This document shows positions 7,492-14,621 of a DNA stretch of 16,269 nt, in pieces; the first letter of the stretch is position 1, and each line of letters opens with the position of its first letter. The position numbers and the translations under genes are program-made. Source of the stretch: Actinobacteria bacterium ATB1 (lineage in GTDB: Bacteria > Actinomycetota > Acidimicrobiia > UBA2766); the NCBI GenBank assembly GCA_021404985.1, contig QWHP01000093.1:1-16269 (forward strand). The letters run 5' to 3'. A model generated the notes under the pieces. That model had not been told where the DNA came from and searched no databases. It saw nothing but the letters and a program-made list of their open reading frames with translations.

Positions 7492-8841
7492 GTGGGGGAG
7501 CGACCGGGAGGCTCGTGGCAACAGGCGCTGCACTCACTGGTCGTACTCGTGTTCCTCGCGGCGGGGTGCTATCCGGGTGTCAGGGCGACTCGGACCTCTC
7601 CGCCGTCTGCGGCGGTTCCCGAGTTCGATGCGTACGGAGGGCTCCTGTCGGTCGAGGCCACTGCAACGGACCGCTTCCGCGTCGAGCCGATCGACGGGGT
7701 CTGGTGGTTCATCACACCCGACGGCCACGGCCTCTGGTCGGCTTGCATCGACCATGTGACCCCGGACGGCGACTACGCCCCTGCGGAGGGCACAAGTCCC
7801 GACCGCGACGCCGTCATCGCCAAGTACGGCACGGAGGAAGCGTGGGTTGACGCCGCCGTAGACCGCATGGCCGACTGGAGGTTCAACACCCTCGGCGAGA
7901 CCTAGACCGCGTCCGCTCCGGCCGGCTGGATCGCGTGGGCGGTGAAGCCCATCCGCGACTTCTGGGATCCTGCGTTCGATGAGGAGGCCGCTGCCGAAAC
8001 CGCCGAGGTGCAGGGCTGCGCAGACGATCCTGCCGGCGGGGGCCACGGGCAAGGTAGCCCTGCAGGCGCACCTGTCCGACCGCTACGAAGGCGACGTCGC
8101 AGCCTTCAACGCGGCGTGGGGGACGCACCTTGCGGACTTCGACGACCTCCAGAACTTCGACGCGATCGTGGATCCCGGGACCGCTCGGCCGCATCTTCGA
8201 GACGGCGGCGCAGCGTGCCGACCGCAAGTCCTTCGTGGACGAGGCCTCGGCCCGGTACCACTGCGTCGTGCACGACGCGATCCGGGCGGACGCCCCGGAC
8301 GTCCTGGTCCTCGGGTCACGCTTCATCTCGGTCATGACCCCCCTGTCGGTGATGGCTGCCGCCGCGCCGTATGTCGACGTCCTCTCGATCAACAGCTACC
8401 ACCAACAGCTACCACTTCGTGCCCGAACTCGTCCCGGTCATGGACCTCCTCTTCCCGAACGAGGGCTTCAGTTTCCTCGACGACCCATGGGGCGACCTCG
8501 ACGCCCTCTACGGCGCGACGGCCAAGCCGGTCTTGATCACCGAGTACTCGTACCGCGCCTACGTGCCGGACGGTCCGCCGTCTTGGATGCCGCCCGGGTA
8601 CGCGATCCTGCGCACGCAGGCAGAGCGCGCCGCGTACTACAGCCATTTCACGAACGAGCTCTATGACAGGCCGTTCGTGGTCGGCGCGCACTGGTTCCAG
8701 TGGATGGACCAGCCCGCGTCGGGACGGGGCGACGGCGAGAACAACAACTTCGGCGTCGTGACGATCACCGACGACACGTACGTCGAGCTCACCGACGCCA
8801 GGCGCGCCATGAACGGAGCCGTGCGCGTCCGGGAGCCTTGA
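7492..8841 (+). pseudogene. Degraded agarase-like (GH50-like, clan GH-A) glycoside hydrolase lipoprotein
   Basis: The product resembles secreted GH-A glycosidases annotated as beta-agarase. The start is uncertain; GTG 7492 is the best in-frame choice. A hydrophobic stretch with a lipobox-like 'VFLAAGC' suggests an exported lipoprotein. Family-like blocks follow: 'PIDGVWWFITPDGHGLWSAC', 'MADWRFNTLGE', 'IRDFWDPAFDEE', 'GKVALQAHLSDRYEGDVAAF', 'PKPVLITEYSYRAYV'-like text (in the sequence 'AKPVLITEYSY') and 'VVGAHWFQWMDQPASGRGDG'. These lie in three frames. Lesions: in-frame TAG at 7903-7905; a shift at about 8010-8046, where the segment expected to carry the acid/base Asn-Glu is missing; a shift near 8170-8180; and a 13-bp tandem duplication at 8390-8415. 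The likely nucleophile Glu in 'LITEYSY' remains. The gene is non-functional as written. It ends at TGA 8839-8841, convergent with the GH1 gene. Confidence 0.7.
8390..8415 (+). repeat. Frameshifting 13-bp tandem duplication
   Basis: CAACAGCTACCAC occurs twice back to back (8390-8402 and 8403-8415). Removing one copy restores the uninterrupted reading 'VLSINSYHFVPELVP' in the agarase-like gene. It is therefore a duplication by slippage, or an assembly overlap artefact, and it shifts the frame by +1. Confidence 0.85.
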
Positions 8842-8851
8842 CCGGAGAGGC

Positions 8852-8869
8852 CGGCGGCGGGAGCCGTCG
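8852..8869. terminator. Possible bidirectional terminator hairpin
   Basis: CGGCGGC, a GGGA loop and GCCGTCG form a 7-bp stem with one G-T pair, in the 40-bp space between two convergent genes. There is no U-tract, so assignment rests on stem and position only. Confidence 0.35.
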
Positions 8870-8881
8870 TCGGGGTCCGGG

Positions 8882-10195
8882 TCAGGTTGGCCTGCCGAGC
8901 AGGCGCTCGAGAGTGCACGTGCCCGGGAGGTTCGCGAACGAGCAGAACGCCGGACGCATAGTCGGCGCATACCCCTCGGGCACACCGCCCGCGTCGATGA
9001 CCGCGCGGTAGGCGCCGACCCCGTCGGTCTCCCTGCGTTGGAGCGTCGGGTCGTTCTTCACGTCGACGCGGTACAGGCCGAAGCGGGCCCGGTAGTTGAC
9101 CCACTCGTAGCTGTCGACGAGGCTCCAGTAGTTGTAGCCGATCACGTCGGCCCCATCGGCGATCGCCCGCTGGATCCAGTAGACGTTGTCCCGCATGTAG
9201 TCGGCCCGCGTGTAGGGGTAGGTGCGGGGTTTGCCGTTGTCGGTCGCCATCCCGTTCTCGACGATGTAGAGCGGCAGTTCGGGTACCGCCGGCTGTACAT
9301 GAGGAGCACCTCGCAGAGGCCGTCAGGCTGCGGGCGGATCACCCAGTGCCCCAGGAACGAGAACGCACCCGTGAGGTTGTCGAGGCTGAGGCCGTAGTAG
9401 TAGTCGACACCGAGATAGTCGAGCTTGTCCAGAACCTGTTCGACGAAGCGGAGGTCCTCCGGCGGCATGGGCGGCGGCGTGTGGGCGAGGTTGCTCTTGA
9501 CGAGGGCGCCGGGATCGAGGCTGGCGATGAGGTCGAATGCCCTGCGGTGCGTGTCGACGAGCGCCCGCTGCATCTTGCGCGTCCAGGGGTGACTTCAGGC
9601 CGTGGACAGTGTCGAGGACCGTGTAGTACCTCGGCTCGTTGAAGGTGACCCAGAGGACTCCCTGACCTGCGTATCGACTCACGACTCGGCGGGTGTGTTC
9701 GAGCCAGAGCGATCCCGCCTCGGGGGTCGACCAGCCGCCGGGGTCGGCGAGCCAGCCCGGATACACCCAATGGTCGAGCGTGATCATCGGTGTGGTACCC
9801 GCCTCGTGCAGGGCGGCGACGAGATCGTCGTAGTAGGCGAGCTCGGTCTCGTCGACCACGCCGGGTTCGGGGTGGATGCGTGCCCACTCGGCGCTGAACC
9901 TGAAGGTGTGTACGCCCATCTCGTCGGCGAGACGGACGTCGTCCCGGTAGCGGTGCCGGAAGTCGGCCGCGTCGCCGTATACGTCTGGGATCAGGAAGTT
10001 CTCCTCGTCGGAATAGCGTGACCAGTTGCTGTCGGGCGCCGAGCCCTCTGCCTGGAATCCCGAGATCGCGACGCCCCACTGGAAGCCGTCGGGGACCGGC
10101 TCCACCTCCGGCCAGGTGGCGGGCGCCGCGCCGGCGGGCAGACCGCAAGCCAGGACGGCGAACGCGATGGTCGCGAGTGCGGCCAGACGACGCAC
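8882..10195 (-). pseudogene. Secreted GH1 beta-glucosidase-like gene with two offsetting frameshifts
   Basis: Begins at GTG 10195, with GAGG 4 nt upstream. A signal peptide is evident (Arg-rich start, 'IAFAVLACGLPAGA'), so the enzyme would be exported. GH1 landmarks: 'GFQWGVAISGFQAEGSA' (38-54), 'MGVHTFRFSAEWARIHPEPG', acid/base 'WVTFNEPRYY' with Glu187, nucleophile 'LYIVENGM', and 'NYWSLVDSYEW' near the end. GH1 enzymes hydrolyse beta-glucosides or related beta-glycosides with retention. The frame shifts by +1 near 9595 (before 'TRKMQRALVDTHRRAF') and returns to the first frame at about 9280, where 'YPELPLYIVENG' needs one more G than is present. The rest reads cleanly to TGA 8882-8884. Two small indels in an otherwise well-conserved gene fit sequence error at least as well as decay. 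All catalytic residues are present. Confidence 0.8.
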
Positions 10196-10361
10196 TGTTC
10201 CTCAGACCCCCACGGGTCGACGGCGACGTGATCGCGCCTTCGGCAACGAGGTCACGGAGCCGGTGCCGAGGGCCCCAAGTGCGCAAGGTCACGAACGACG
10301 GGTGTCACGACCACACCGGGAGCTGCGGCAGCAAGGGTGCGCCTGCGCTCCCCCCCGAACG

Positions 10362-10390
10362 TAGACAAGAGCGCATACACTTCGTATGCT
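10362..10390 (+). promoter_or_regulatory. mazEF promoter, predicted leaderless transcript
   Basis: TAGACA (10362-10367), a 17-bp spacer and TATGCT (10385-10390) match the sigma-70-type consensus well. The ATG of the antitoxin is at 10397, exactly where transcription should begin 6-7 nt after the -10. No ribosome site precedes it, so the mRNA is probably leaderless, as is common in actinobacteria. Confidence 0.6.
10373..10389. promoter_or_regulatory. Palindromic operator candidate for MazE/MazEF autoregulation
   Basis: GCATAC-acttc-GTATGC is a perfect 6-bp inverted repeat with a 5-nt centre. It overlaps the spacer and -10 of the mazEF promoter, the expected place for an autorepressor site of a ribbon-helix-helix antitoxin. 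Confidence 0.6.
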
Positions 10391-10396
10391 GAACAG

Positions 10397-10636
10397 ATGC
10401 CGGCTACCACGACCATACGTATCGACACGGACACCCACGCCCAGCTCGTCGCGCTGAGCCGCAAGTCGGGATCCTCCCTGATCGCCACGGTCCGTGCCGC
10501 AGCAGAGGCCCTCCGCCGCCAGCAGTTCGGTGAACAGGTCGCCCGCGAGATCGACGAGTTGCAGCGAGATCCCGCCGCCTGGGAGGAATACCTGGCCGAG
10601 GGAGAGTCGACGTCCGTGGCCGATGGCGTCGCTTGA
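10397..10636 (+). CDS. MazE-type ribbon-helix-helix antitoxin
   Basis: 79 residues from ATG 10397. 'TTTIRIDTDTHAQLVALSRK' (4-23) is a ribbon-helix-helix DNA-binding start: a beta strand of alternating Ile/Arg, then a helix. The acidic C-terminal part ('WEEYLAEGESTSVADGVA') is the usual toxin-wrapping tail in actinobacterial MazE-like antitoxins. I chose this start over an upstream in-frame one at 10337 because that extension carries the promoter and operator. The stop lies 14 nt inside the toxin gene, so the two are translationally coupled. It likely represses its own promoter through the palindrome at 10373-10389. Confidence 0.82.
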   Translation: MPATTTIRIDTDTHAQLVALSRKSGSSLIATVRAAAEALRRQQFGEQVAREIDELQRDPAAWEEYLAEGESTSVADGVA

Positions 10637-10961
10637 CGACATCTGGCTCGTCGACTTCGGGGAGCCATACCCTGCTGAGCCAGCTGCGTATCGCCCCGCG
10701 CTCGTGCTCGGACCGCCCCAGACGTTCGGTCCCGACCTTCCCTTCGTCGCGGTTGCCCCGCTGACGACAAGGCGCCGCGGCCTCTCCCTTCACGTCGAGG
10801 TGGAGGCAGGCCCGCTGACGGGGCTCGACGAAACGAGCTACGTCCAGTGCGAACTGATCCGCTCGGTGAGCCGCCGCCGTTTCGTCCACCGGCTCGGTTC
10901 TGTCGATCTCGGGACTCGTGCTCAGGTCGCCGACGTCATCCGGATGCTCCTCTCTCTCTGA
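10623..10961 (+). CDS. PemK/MazF-family toxin (endoribonuclease)
   Basis: 112 residues from ATG 10623, overlapping the antitoxin by 14 nt. The N-terminus 'DIWLVDFGEP' and 'YRPALVLGP' are the MazF/PemK signature, followed by 'VAPLTTRRRG', 'SYVQCELIRSVSRRR' and 'RLGSVDLGTRAQV'. MazF toxins cleave single-stranded RNA at short motifs and are blocked by the paired antitoxin. Length is normal and no frameshift is visible. Both TA genes are intact while the flanking genes are not. Confidence 0.85.
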   Translation: MASLDDIWLVDFGEPYPAEPAAYRPALVLGPPQTFGPDLPFVAVAPLTTRRRGLSLHVEVEAGPLTGLDETSYVQCELIRSVSRRRFVHRLGSVDLGTRAQVADVIRMLLSL

Positions 10962-11009
10962 GCGCCGGCGACGGCGGGTGCCTCCTTCCCGCGGTCGGCA
11001 GGTGCGCGA

Positions 11010-11022
11010 GCGACGAAGTCGC
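11010..11022. terminator. Weak hairpin between convergent genes
   Basis: GCGAC-GAA-GTCGC forms a 5-bp stem in the 71-bp gap between the toxin gene and the lipoprotein gene. It is short and has no U-tract. Confidence 0.25.
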
Positions 11023-11032
11023 GAAGAGGCCG

Positions 11033-11652
11033 TCAGGCGGACGGGGCGTTGACCGTATGGGTCTGCTGCACGCCGACCTGTCGGAGGCATTCGTGGCAAC
11101 GAGCGTGATCTGGTGTGTCGCCACTTCACACGGGACGTCGGGAACGTTCTCGGTGCCGGAGGTCGGCAGGCCGGCCTGGGCACCCGGCGCCTCACCGTCG
11201 ACCTCGAGCTCGACCGTCTCCGCCCCGGTCGTGGCATAGGTGGCTGACACGTTCGCCGCCTCACCCGTGCCACCTCGTGGGCCACCGCGGCTGTCTTCCC
11301 GTCCGAGCTCACGACCTCGAGCACGACGCGGTGTGTCGATTCGGTGCACTCCAGCCTGATGTCGGTCGACCCGTTCGCCGGCAGGTCCTCGGCGACGAAG
11401 GTCCCGTCCACCTCGATCTTGGCCGAGTTGGCGCGGCAACTCGTTCACTCCGCCTTGACCTCGACGTCGGTGCCCTCGCAGTTCACGTCACTCGCCAGCG
11501 AGAACGTGCTGACCTCGGTCTCGCGCGCCGCACCCGAAGTCGTGGTCGTGTTCGCCGATGTCGTCGTGGTGCTGCCGTGTCGCCACCTCCCCCGCACGCG
11601 CCCAGCAGCAGGACGGCCGCACACGTGAGTATCAGCAACGATTTCGGATCAA
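11033..11652 (-). pseudogene. Lipoprotein with two Ig-like repeats, multiply frameshifted
   Basis: A start at TTG 11652, with GGGGGAG 7 nt upstream (11660-11666), would give 'MIRKSLLILTCAAVLLLGAC', a textbook lipoprotein signal, if one A were added to the A-run at 11642-11644. A Thr/Ser-rich linker ('STTTTSANTTTTSG') follows after another one-base gap near 11574. Two similar beta-sandwich-like segments come next; 'AKIEVDG' in the first matches 'VELEVDG' in the second. The first contains TGA at 11445-11447 where the second has Tyr, so Trp (TGG) is the likely original. Further one-base gaps lie near 11269 and 11082, after which 'VGVQQTHTVNAPSA' runs to TGA 11033. The product would sit on the outer face of the membrane. 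I cannot name a function. Confidence 0.6.
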
Positions 11653-11666
11653 GGCTCCACTCCCCC

Positions 11667-11729
11667 GTCGTGAATCGAACGCAGGATGGGCGGCCTTGTC
11701 CGCCTGGGTGTGGCGTCCGCCGCGAGTGG
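11667..11729. other. Junction between actinobacterial-type and alphaproteobacterial-type DNA
   Basis: The lipoprotein ribosome site ends at 11666 and the FzlA-like gene ends at 11730. Every gene to the left has actinobacterial affinity and every gene to the right alphaproteobacterial. No integrase, insertion sequence or target-site repeat is seen at the join. The 63 bases hold no ORF that I recognise. A chimeric contig join is the simplest reading. Confidence 0.6.
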
Positions 11730-12422
11730 TCAGAAGTCGAGGTCGACGTAGGTCGCCGAAGGCGTGATGCCGGTCACCGTTTCCGCCAGGAGCGGACGGA
11801 ACGAGGGGCGCGACTTCATTCGCGCATACCAGTTCTTCGCCGTTTCGTCTTCGTTCCAAGGTACGTCACCGAAATAATCGACCACCGAAAAATGCGCGGC
11901 GGCGGCAAGGTCGGCATAGCTCATCTGCTCGCCCGCAAGCCAGTCGCGCCGGCCGATCAGCCAGCCGATATAGGCCAGATGATACCGGATATTGGTGCGC
12001 GCGGCACGGATCATCTCGGTGTCCGGCGACCCGCCGCCTTTCTCGGCCGGCATATGACGCTTGTAGAAGCGCTCGCGCACCAGCGGGCCGGACACCTCGT
12101 CGAACATTTTGTCGTTGAACCAGGACATGAGACGGCGGACCTCGACGTGCGAGAAGGCGTCTCCCGGCATCAGCCGGTGACGGCCCAGCATGTCGCCGCG
12201 CGTCTCCTCCAGATATTCGGCGATGACGCCCGCGCCCGGAACCGCGGGCCGTCCCTCCTCGACCAGCACCGGCGTCGTGCCGGCCGGGTTGAGCATCAGG
12301 AAATCGTCGCGTCGCTCCCAGAACCGCTCCTCGGCGAGCCGCACGTCGAGGCCGAGTTCGCCGAGCACAAGGCGCGCGAACCGCGAATGCGGGCAGACCG
12401 GATGATGGAAAAGCGTCAGCAT
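11730..12422 (-). CDS. fzlA: Glutathione S-transferase-fold protein, probable FtsZ-binding FzlA
   Basis: 230 residues from ATG 12422. The N-terminal thioredoxin-like half has 'MLTLFHHPVCPHSRFARL' and 'NPAGTTPVLVEEG' (the cis-Pro loop); the helical C-terminal half contains 'WLAGEQMSYADLAAAAHFS'. In alphaproteobacteria a GST-like protein, FzlA, binds FtsZ and links it to septal wall synthesis. Its extreme C-terminus matters, with Asp227 known from Caulobacter work. Here the protein is also 230 residues and ends 'SATYVDLDF', with Asp at 227. It stands divergent from uppP, a cell-wall lipid carrier gene. The symbol is inference; plain GST is the fallback. Confidence 0.72.
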   Translation of the reverse strand: MLTLFHHPVCPHSRFARLVLGELGLDVRLAEERFWERRDDFLMLNPAGTTPVLVEEGRPAVPGAGVIAEYLEETRGDMLGRHRLMPGDAFSHVEVRRLMSWFNDKMFDEVSGPLVRERFYKRHMPAEKGGGSPDTEMIRAARTNIRYHLAYIGWLIGRRDWLAGEQMSYADLAAAAHFSVVDYFGDVPWNEDETAKNWYARMKSRPSFRPLLAETVTGITPSATYVDLDF

Positions 12423-12447
12423 GCGGGCGAATCGTTCCGGAAGCTAA

Positions 12448-12453
12448 ATTATA
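12448..12453 (-). promoter_or_regulatory. -10 element (TATAAT) of the FzlA-like gene
   Basis: A perfect TATAAT on the minus strand, 25 bp before the ATG, in an AT-rich patch of the 174-bp divergent intergenic region (12423-12596). No good -35 is present at normal spacing; TTTGCC lies 15 bp upstream. The uppP promoter must lie in the same region, but I could not fix it. Confidence 0.5.
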
Positions 12454-12596
12454 AAGAAGCGAAAAAGCGGCAAACTGTTGAGGGCGCGCGACTTTACAGA
12501 AATGATATCTCCCGGTTCCGGGTAAAATCACCTAGAGCTAGCGTCCTTCCGCGCGGACCCTACCGCGGCACCATCCATTATTTCCCGGAGAGCATC

Positions 12597-13403
12597 ATGT
12601 TGTCCGATCTGCTCACGGCCGGATTTCTCGGCATTGTCGAGGGGCTGACCGAGTTCCTGCCGGTGTCCTCGACCGGCCATCTGCTGCTGCTCGAGCGCTT
12701 CTTCGGGTTTTCCGACGACGAATTCGGCAAGACCTTCGTGGTGCTGATCCAGCTCGGCGCCATCCTTGCCATCCTGTCGATCTATTTTGCAAGGCTGTGG
12801 CGCATCTTCATCGGTGCCTTCTCCGATCCGGCTCCGCGCCGCTTCATCTTCGGCGTGCTGCTGGCTTTTCTGCCGGCGGCGATCGTCGGCGCGGCCGCCC
12901 ATTCCATCATCAAGGGCGTGCTGTTCAATCCCTGGATCGTGTGCTTCACGCTGATCCTGGGTGGCGCGATCCTGCTCTGGGTCGACCAGCTCGACCTGTC
13001 GCCGCGCTATCACGATGCGACGCGGTTCACGCTCGGCATGTATCTGCTGATCGGCGTGTTCCAGTGTCTTGCCATGATCCCCGGTGTGTCGCGCTCGGGC
13101 GCGACCATCGTCTCGGCGATGCTGCTCGGCGCCGACAAGCGTTCGGCGGCGGAGTTTTCCTTCTTCCTTGCCATGCCCACGATGGCGGGTGCCTTCGCCT
13201 ACGATCTCTACAAGAGCTACGGGCAGATGACGGCCGACAATACGCTGATCGTCGCCGTCGGCTTCGTCAGCTCGTTCATCATAGGCTTCATCGTGGTGAA
13301 GACGTTCCTCGACTACGTCACGCGTCACGGCTTCGCGCTGTTCGCATGGTGGCGCGTGGTCGTGGGCACCCTCGGGCTGATCGGGCTTGCGCTCGGCGGC
13401 TGA
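12597..13403 (+). CDS. uppP: Undecaprenyl-diphosphatase UppP (BacA)
   Basis: 268 residues, the usual length, from ATG 12597 with GGAG 6 nt upstream (12587-12590). The integral membrane enzyme removes one phosphate from undecaprenyl diphosphate, recycling the lipid carrier for peptidoglycan and other surface polymers; overproduction gives bacitracin resistance. Signature motifs are present: 'GIVEGLTEFLPVSSTGHLL' (12-30, with Glu15 and Glu19) and 'PGVSRSG' (162-168, with Arg166). Several hydrophobic segments are evident. The gene is intact, divergent from the FzlA-like gene and convergent with the NDUFA9-like gene 9 bp away. Confidence 0.95.
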   Translation: MLSDLLTAGFLGIVEGLTEFLPVSSTGHLLLLERFFGFSDDEFGKTFVVLIQLGAILAILSIYFARLWRIFIGAFSDPAPRRFIFGVLLAFLPAAIVGAAAHSIIKGVLFNPWIVCFTLILGGAILLWVDQLDLSPRYHDATRFTLGMYLLIGVFQCLAMIPGVSRSGATIVSAMLLGADKRSAAEFSFFLAMPTMAGAFAYDLYKSYGQMTADNTLIVAVGFVSSFIIGFIVVKTFLDYVTRHGFALFAWWRVVVGTLGLIGLALGG

Positions 13404-13412
13404 GGCTCAACT

Positions 13413-14384
13413 TCAGGCCTGGCCGGTCTGGAATTGTCCCGCCTTGCGGAAGCGCCACAGGTAGCTCGGCACGACCGCTTCCAGCGTCGTTGGCGCAATG
13501 CCCAGTCCCGCGAAGGTGCGGCCTTCGCGCACGGCTTCCTCCGACACGACGTTGTCGTAGCGCAGAAGATCGACCTGATCGGGCGTCAGCAGTGGCTTCG
13601 GCAGGAATTGAAGGAACATCGCCTGCAGCCGGGCGAGCGCGAACGGCACCGGTACCAGCAGCCGTTTGCGCCCCGTGGTCGCAAGCACGTATTCCATCAG
13701 CTGGCGGAAGGTCCGCACTTCCGGCCCGCCCAGTTCGTAGGTCGCGCCGGGTTTGGTCTTGCCGTCGACGGCCAGCGCGACCGCTTCCGCGACGTCGGCG
13801 GCATAAACGGGCTGGAACTTCTGTTCGCCGCCGCCGATCAGCGGCAGCGCCGGAGTAAAGCGCGCGAGCGAGGCGAAGCGGTTGAAGAAATCGTCCTCCG
13901 GCCCGAACAGGACTGATGGCCGGAAAATCGTGGCGCCGGGATCAGCCGCGAGCACGAGCTTTTCGCCCTGCGCCTTGGTCCGCGCATAGGCCGAAGCGGA
14001 ATTTTCGTCCGCACCGATCGCCGAGACATGGATCACCCGCGCGCCATGGGCGGCCGCGGCAAGCGCCACCCGCTCTGACCCGAGGGTGTGGACGACGTCG
14101 AAGCGCTGGGCCCCGCGCTCGTACAGGATCGCGACCAAGTTGATGACGACCGAAGCCCCCCGGACGGCCGCCTCGATCGAGGCCGGGTAGCGGACATTGG
14201 CCTGGACGGCGTGGATCTGGCCGACCGTGCCCAATGGTTGCAGGTGTCCGGCGAGGTCCGGGCGGCGGACGGCCACCCGGATGCGGTAGCGCCGCCGGGC
14301 CAAGGCACGGACAAGGTGACGGCCGAGGAAGCCGGAGCCGCCGAATATGGTAACGAGGGTATCGGTGCTGGTCTGGAGGCTCAT
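13413..14384 (-). CDS. Complex I NDUFA9 subunit family protein (atypical SDR)
   Basis: 323 residues from ATG 14384 ('MSLQTSTDTLVTIFGGSGFL'). The frame is open 30 codons further, but that part lacks family character. The Rossmann dinucleotide motif GGSGFLG is at 15-21, and the Tyr-Lys pair of short-chain dehydrogenases is in 'YARTKAQGE' (Tyr133, Lys137). 'IFRPSVLFGPEDDFFNRFA' and 'YELGGPEVRTFRQLMEYV' are typical of NDUFA9-like/NmrA-like atypical SDRs. In mitochondria NDUFA9 is a NADPH-binding accessory subunit of complex I; in bacteria the role is less certain. Gene intact. Confidence 0.88.
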   Translation of the reverse strand: MSLQTSTDTLVTIFGGSGFLGRHLVRALARRRYRIRVAVRRPDLAGHLQPLGTVGQIHAVQANVRYPASIEAAVRGASVVINLVAILYERGAQRFDVVHTLGSERVALAAAAHGARVIHVSAIGADENSASAYARTKAQGEKLVLAADPGATIFRPSVLFGPEDDFFNRFASLARFTPALPLIGGGEQKFQPVYAADVAEAVALAVDGKTKPGATYELGGPEVRTFRQLMEYVLATTGRKRLLVPVPFALARLQAMFLQFLPKPLLTPDQVDLLRYDNVVSEEAVREGRTFAGLGIAPTTLEAVVPSYLWRFRKAGQFQTGQA

Positions 14385-14490
14385 CGGGCTATTCCATGCG
14401 GTCGCGAAGGCAGGTCGAAAACTGCCGCCGTTAGAGACCAACCCTCTTCGATTGACAAGGCCGAACCGCGGCACTTATGTGTGCCGCGTT

Positions 14491-14575
14491 GCCCAGGTGG
14501 CGGAATTGGTAGACGCGCTGGTTTCAGGTACCAGTGGCGCAAGCCGTGGAGGTTCGAGTCCTCTCCTGGGCACCA
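14491..14575 (+). tRNA. tRNA-Leu (anticodon CAG)
   Basis: 85 nt including an encoded CCA (14573-14575). The acceptor stem GCCCAGG (14491-14497) pairs with CCTGGGC (14565-14571). The anticodon stem CTGGT/ACCAG encloses TTCAGGT, with anticodon CAG at 14525-14527. The T-arm contains GGTTCGAGTCC. A long variable arm (GGC-GCAA-GCC) marks it as class II, as expected for leucine. No integrase gene or repeated tRNA end is seen nearby. Confidence 0.95.
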
Positions 14576-14621
14576 CTCTTCTTTCGCGGTCGTTCCTGCG
14601 CCGCGCGGGGGCGAGAGCCCC

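Noticed and set aside
11660..11695. Possible tRNA 3' end / attachment site at the junction (GAATCGAAC, T-loop-like on the minus strand)
   Set aside because: The flanking bases do not pair as a T-stem, there is no acceptor stem or CCA, and no second copy was found.
12493..12528. TTTACA and TAAAAT as the uppP promoter
   Set aside because: The spacing is 24 bp, too long for a sigma-70 promoter.
14491..14575. tRNA-Leu as integration site for a genomic island
   Set aside because: No integrase and no repeated tRNA end; flanking genes on both sides are ordinary alphaproteobacterial housekeeping genes.
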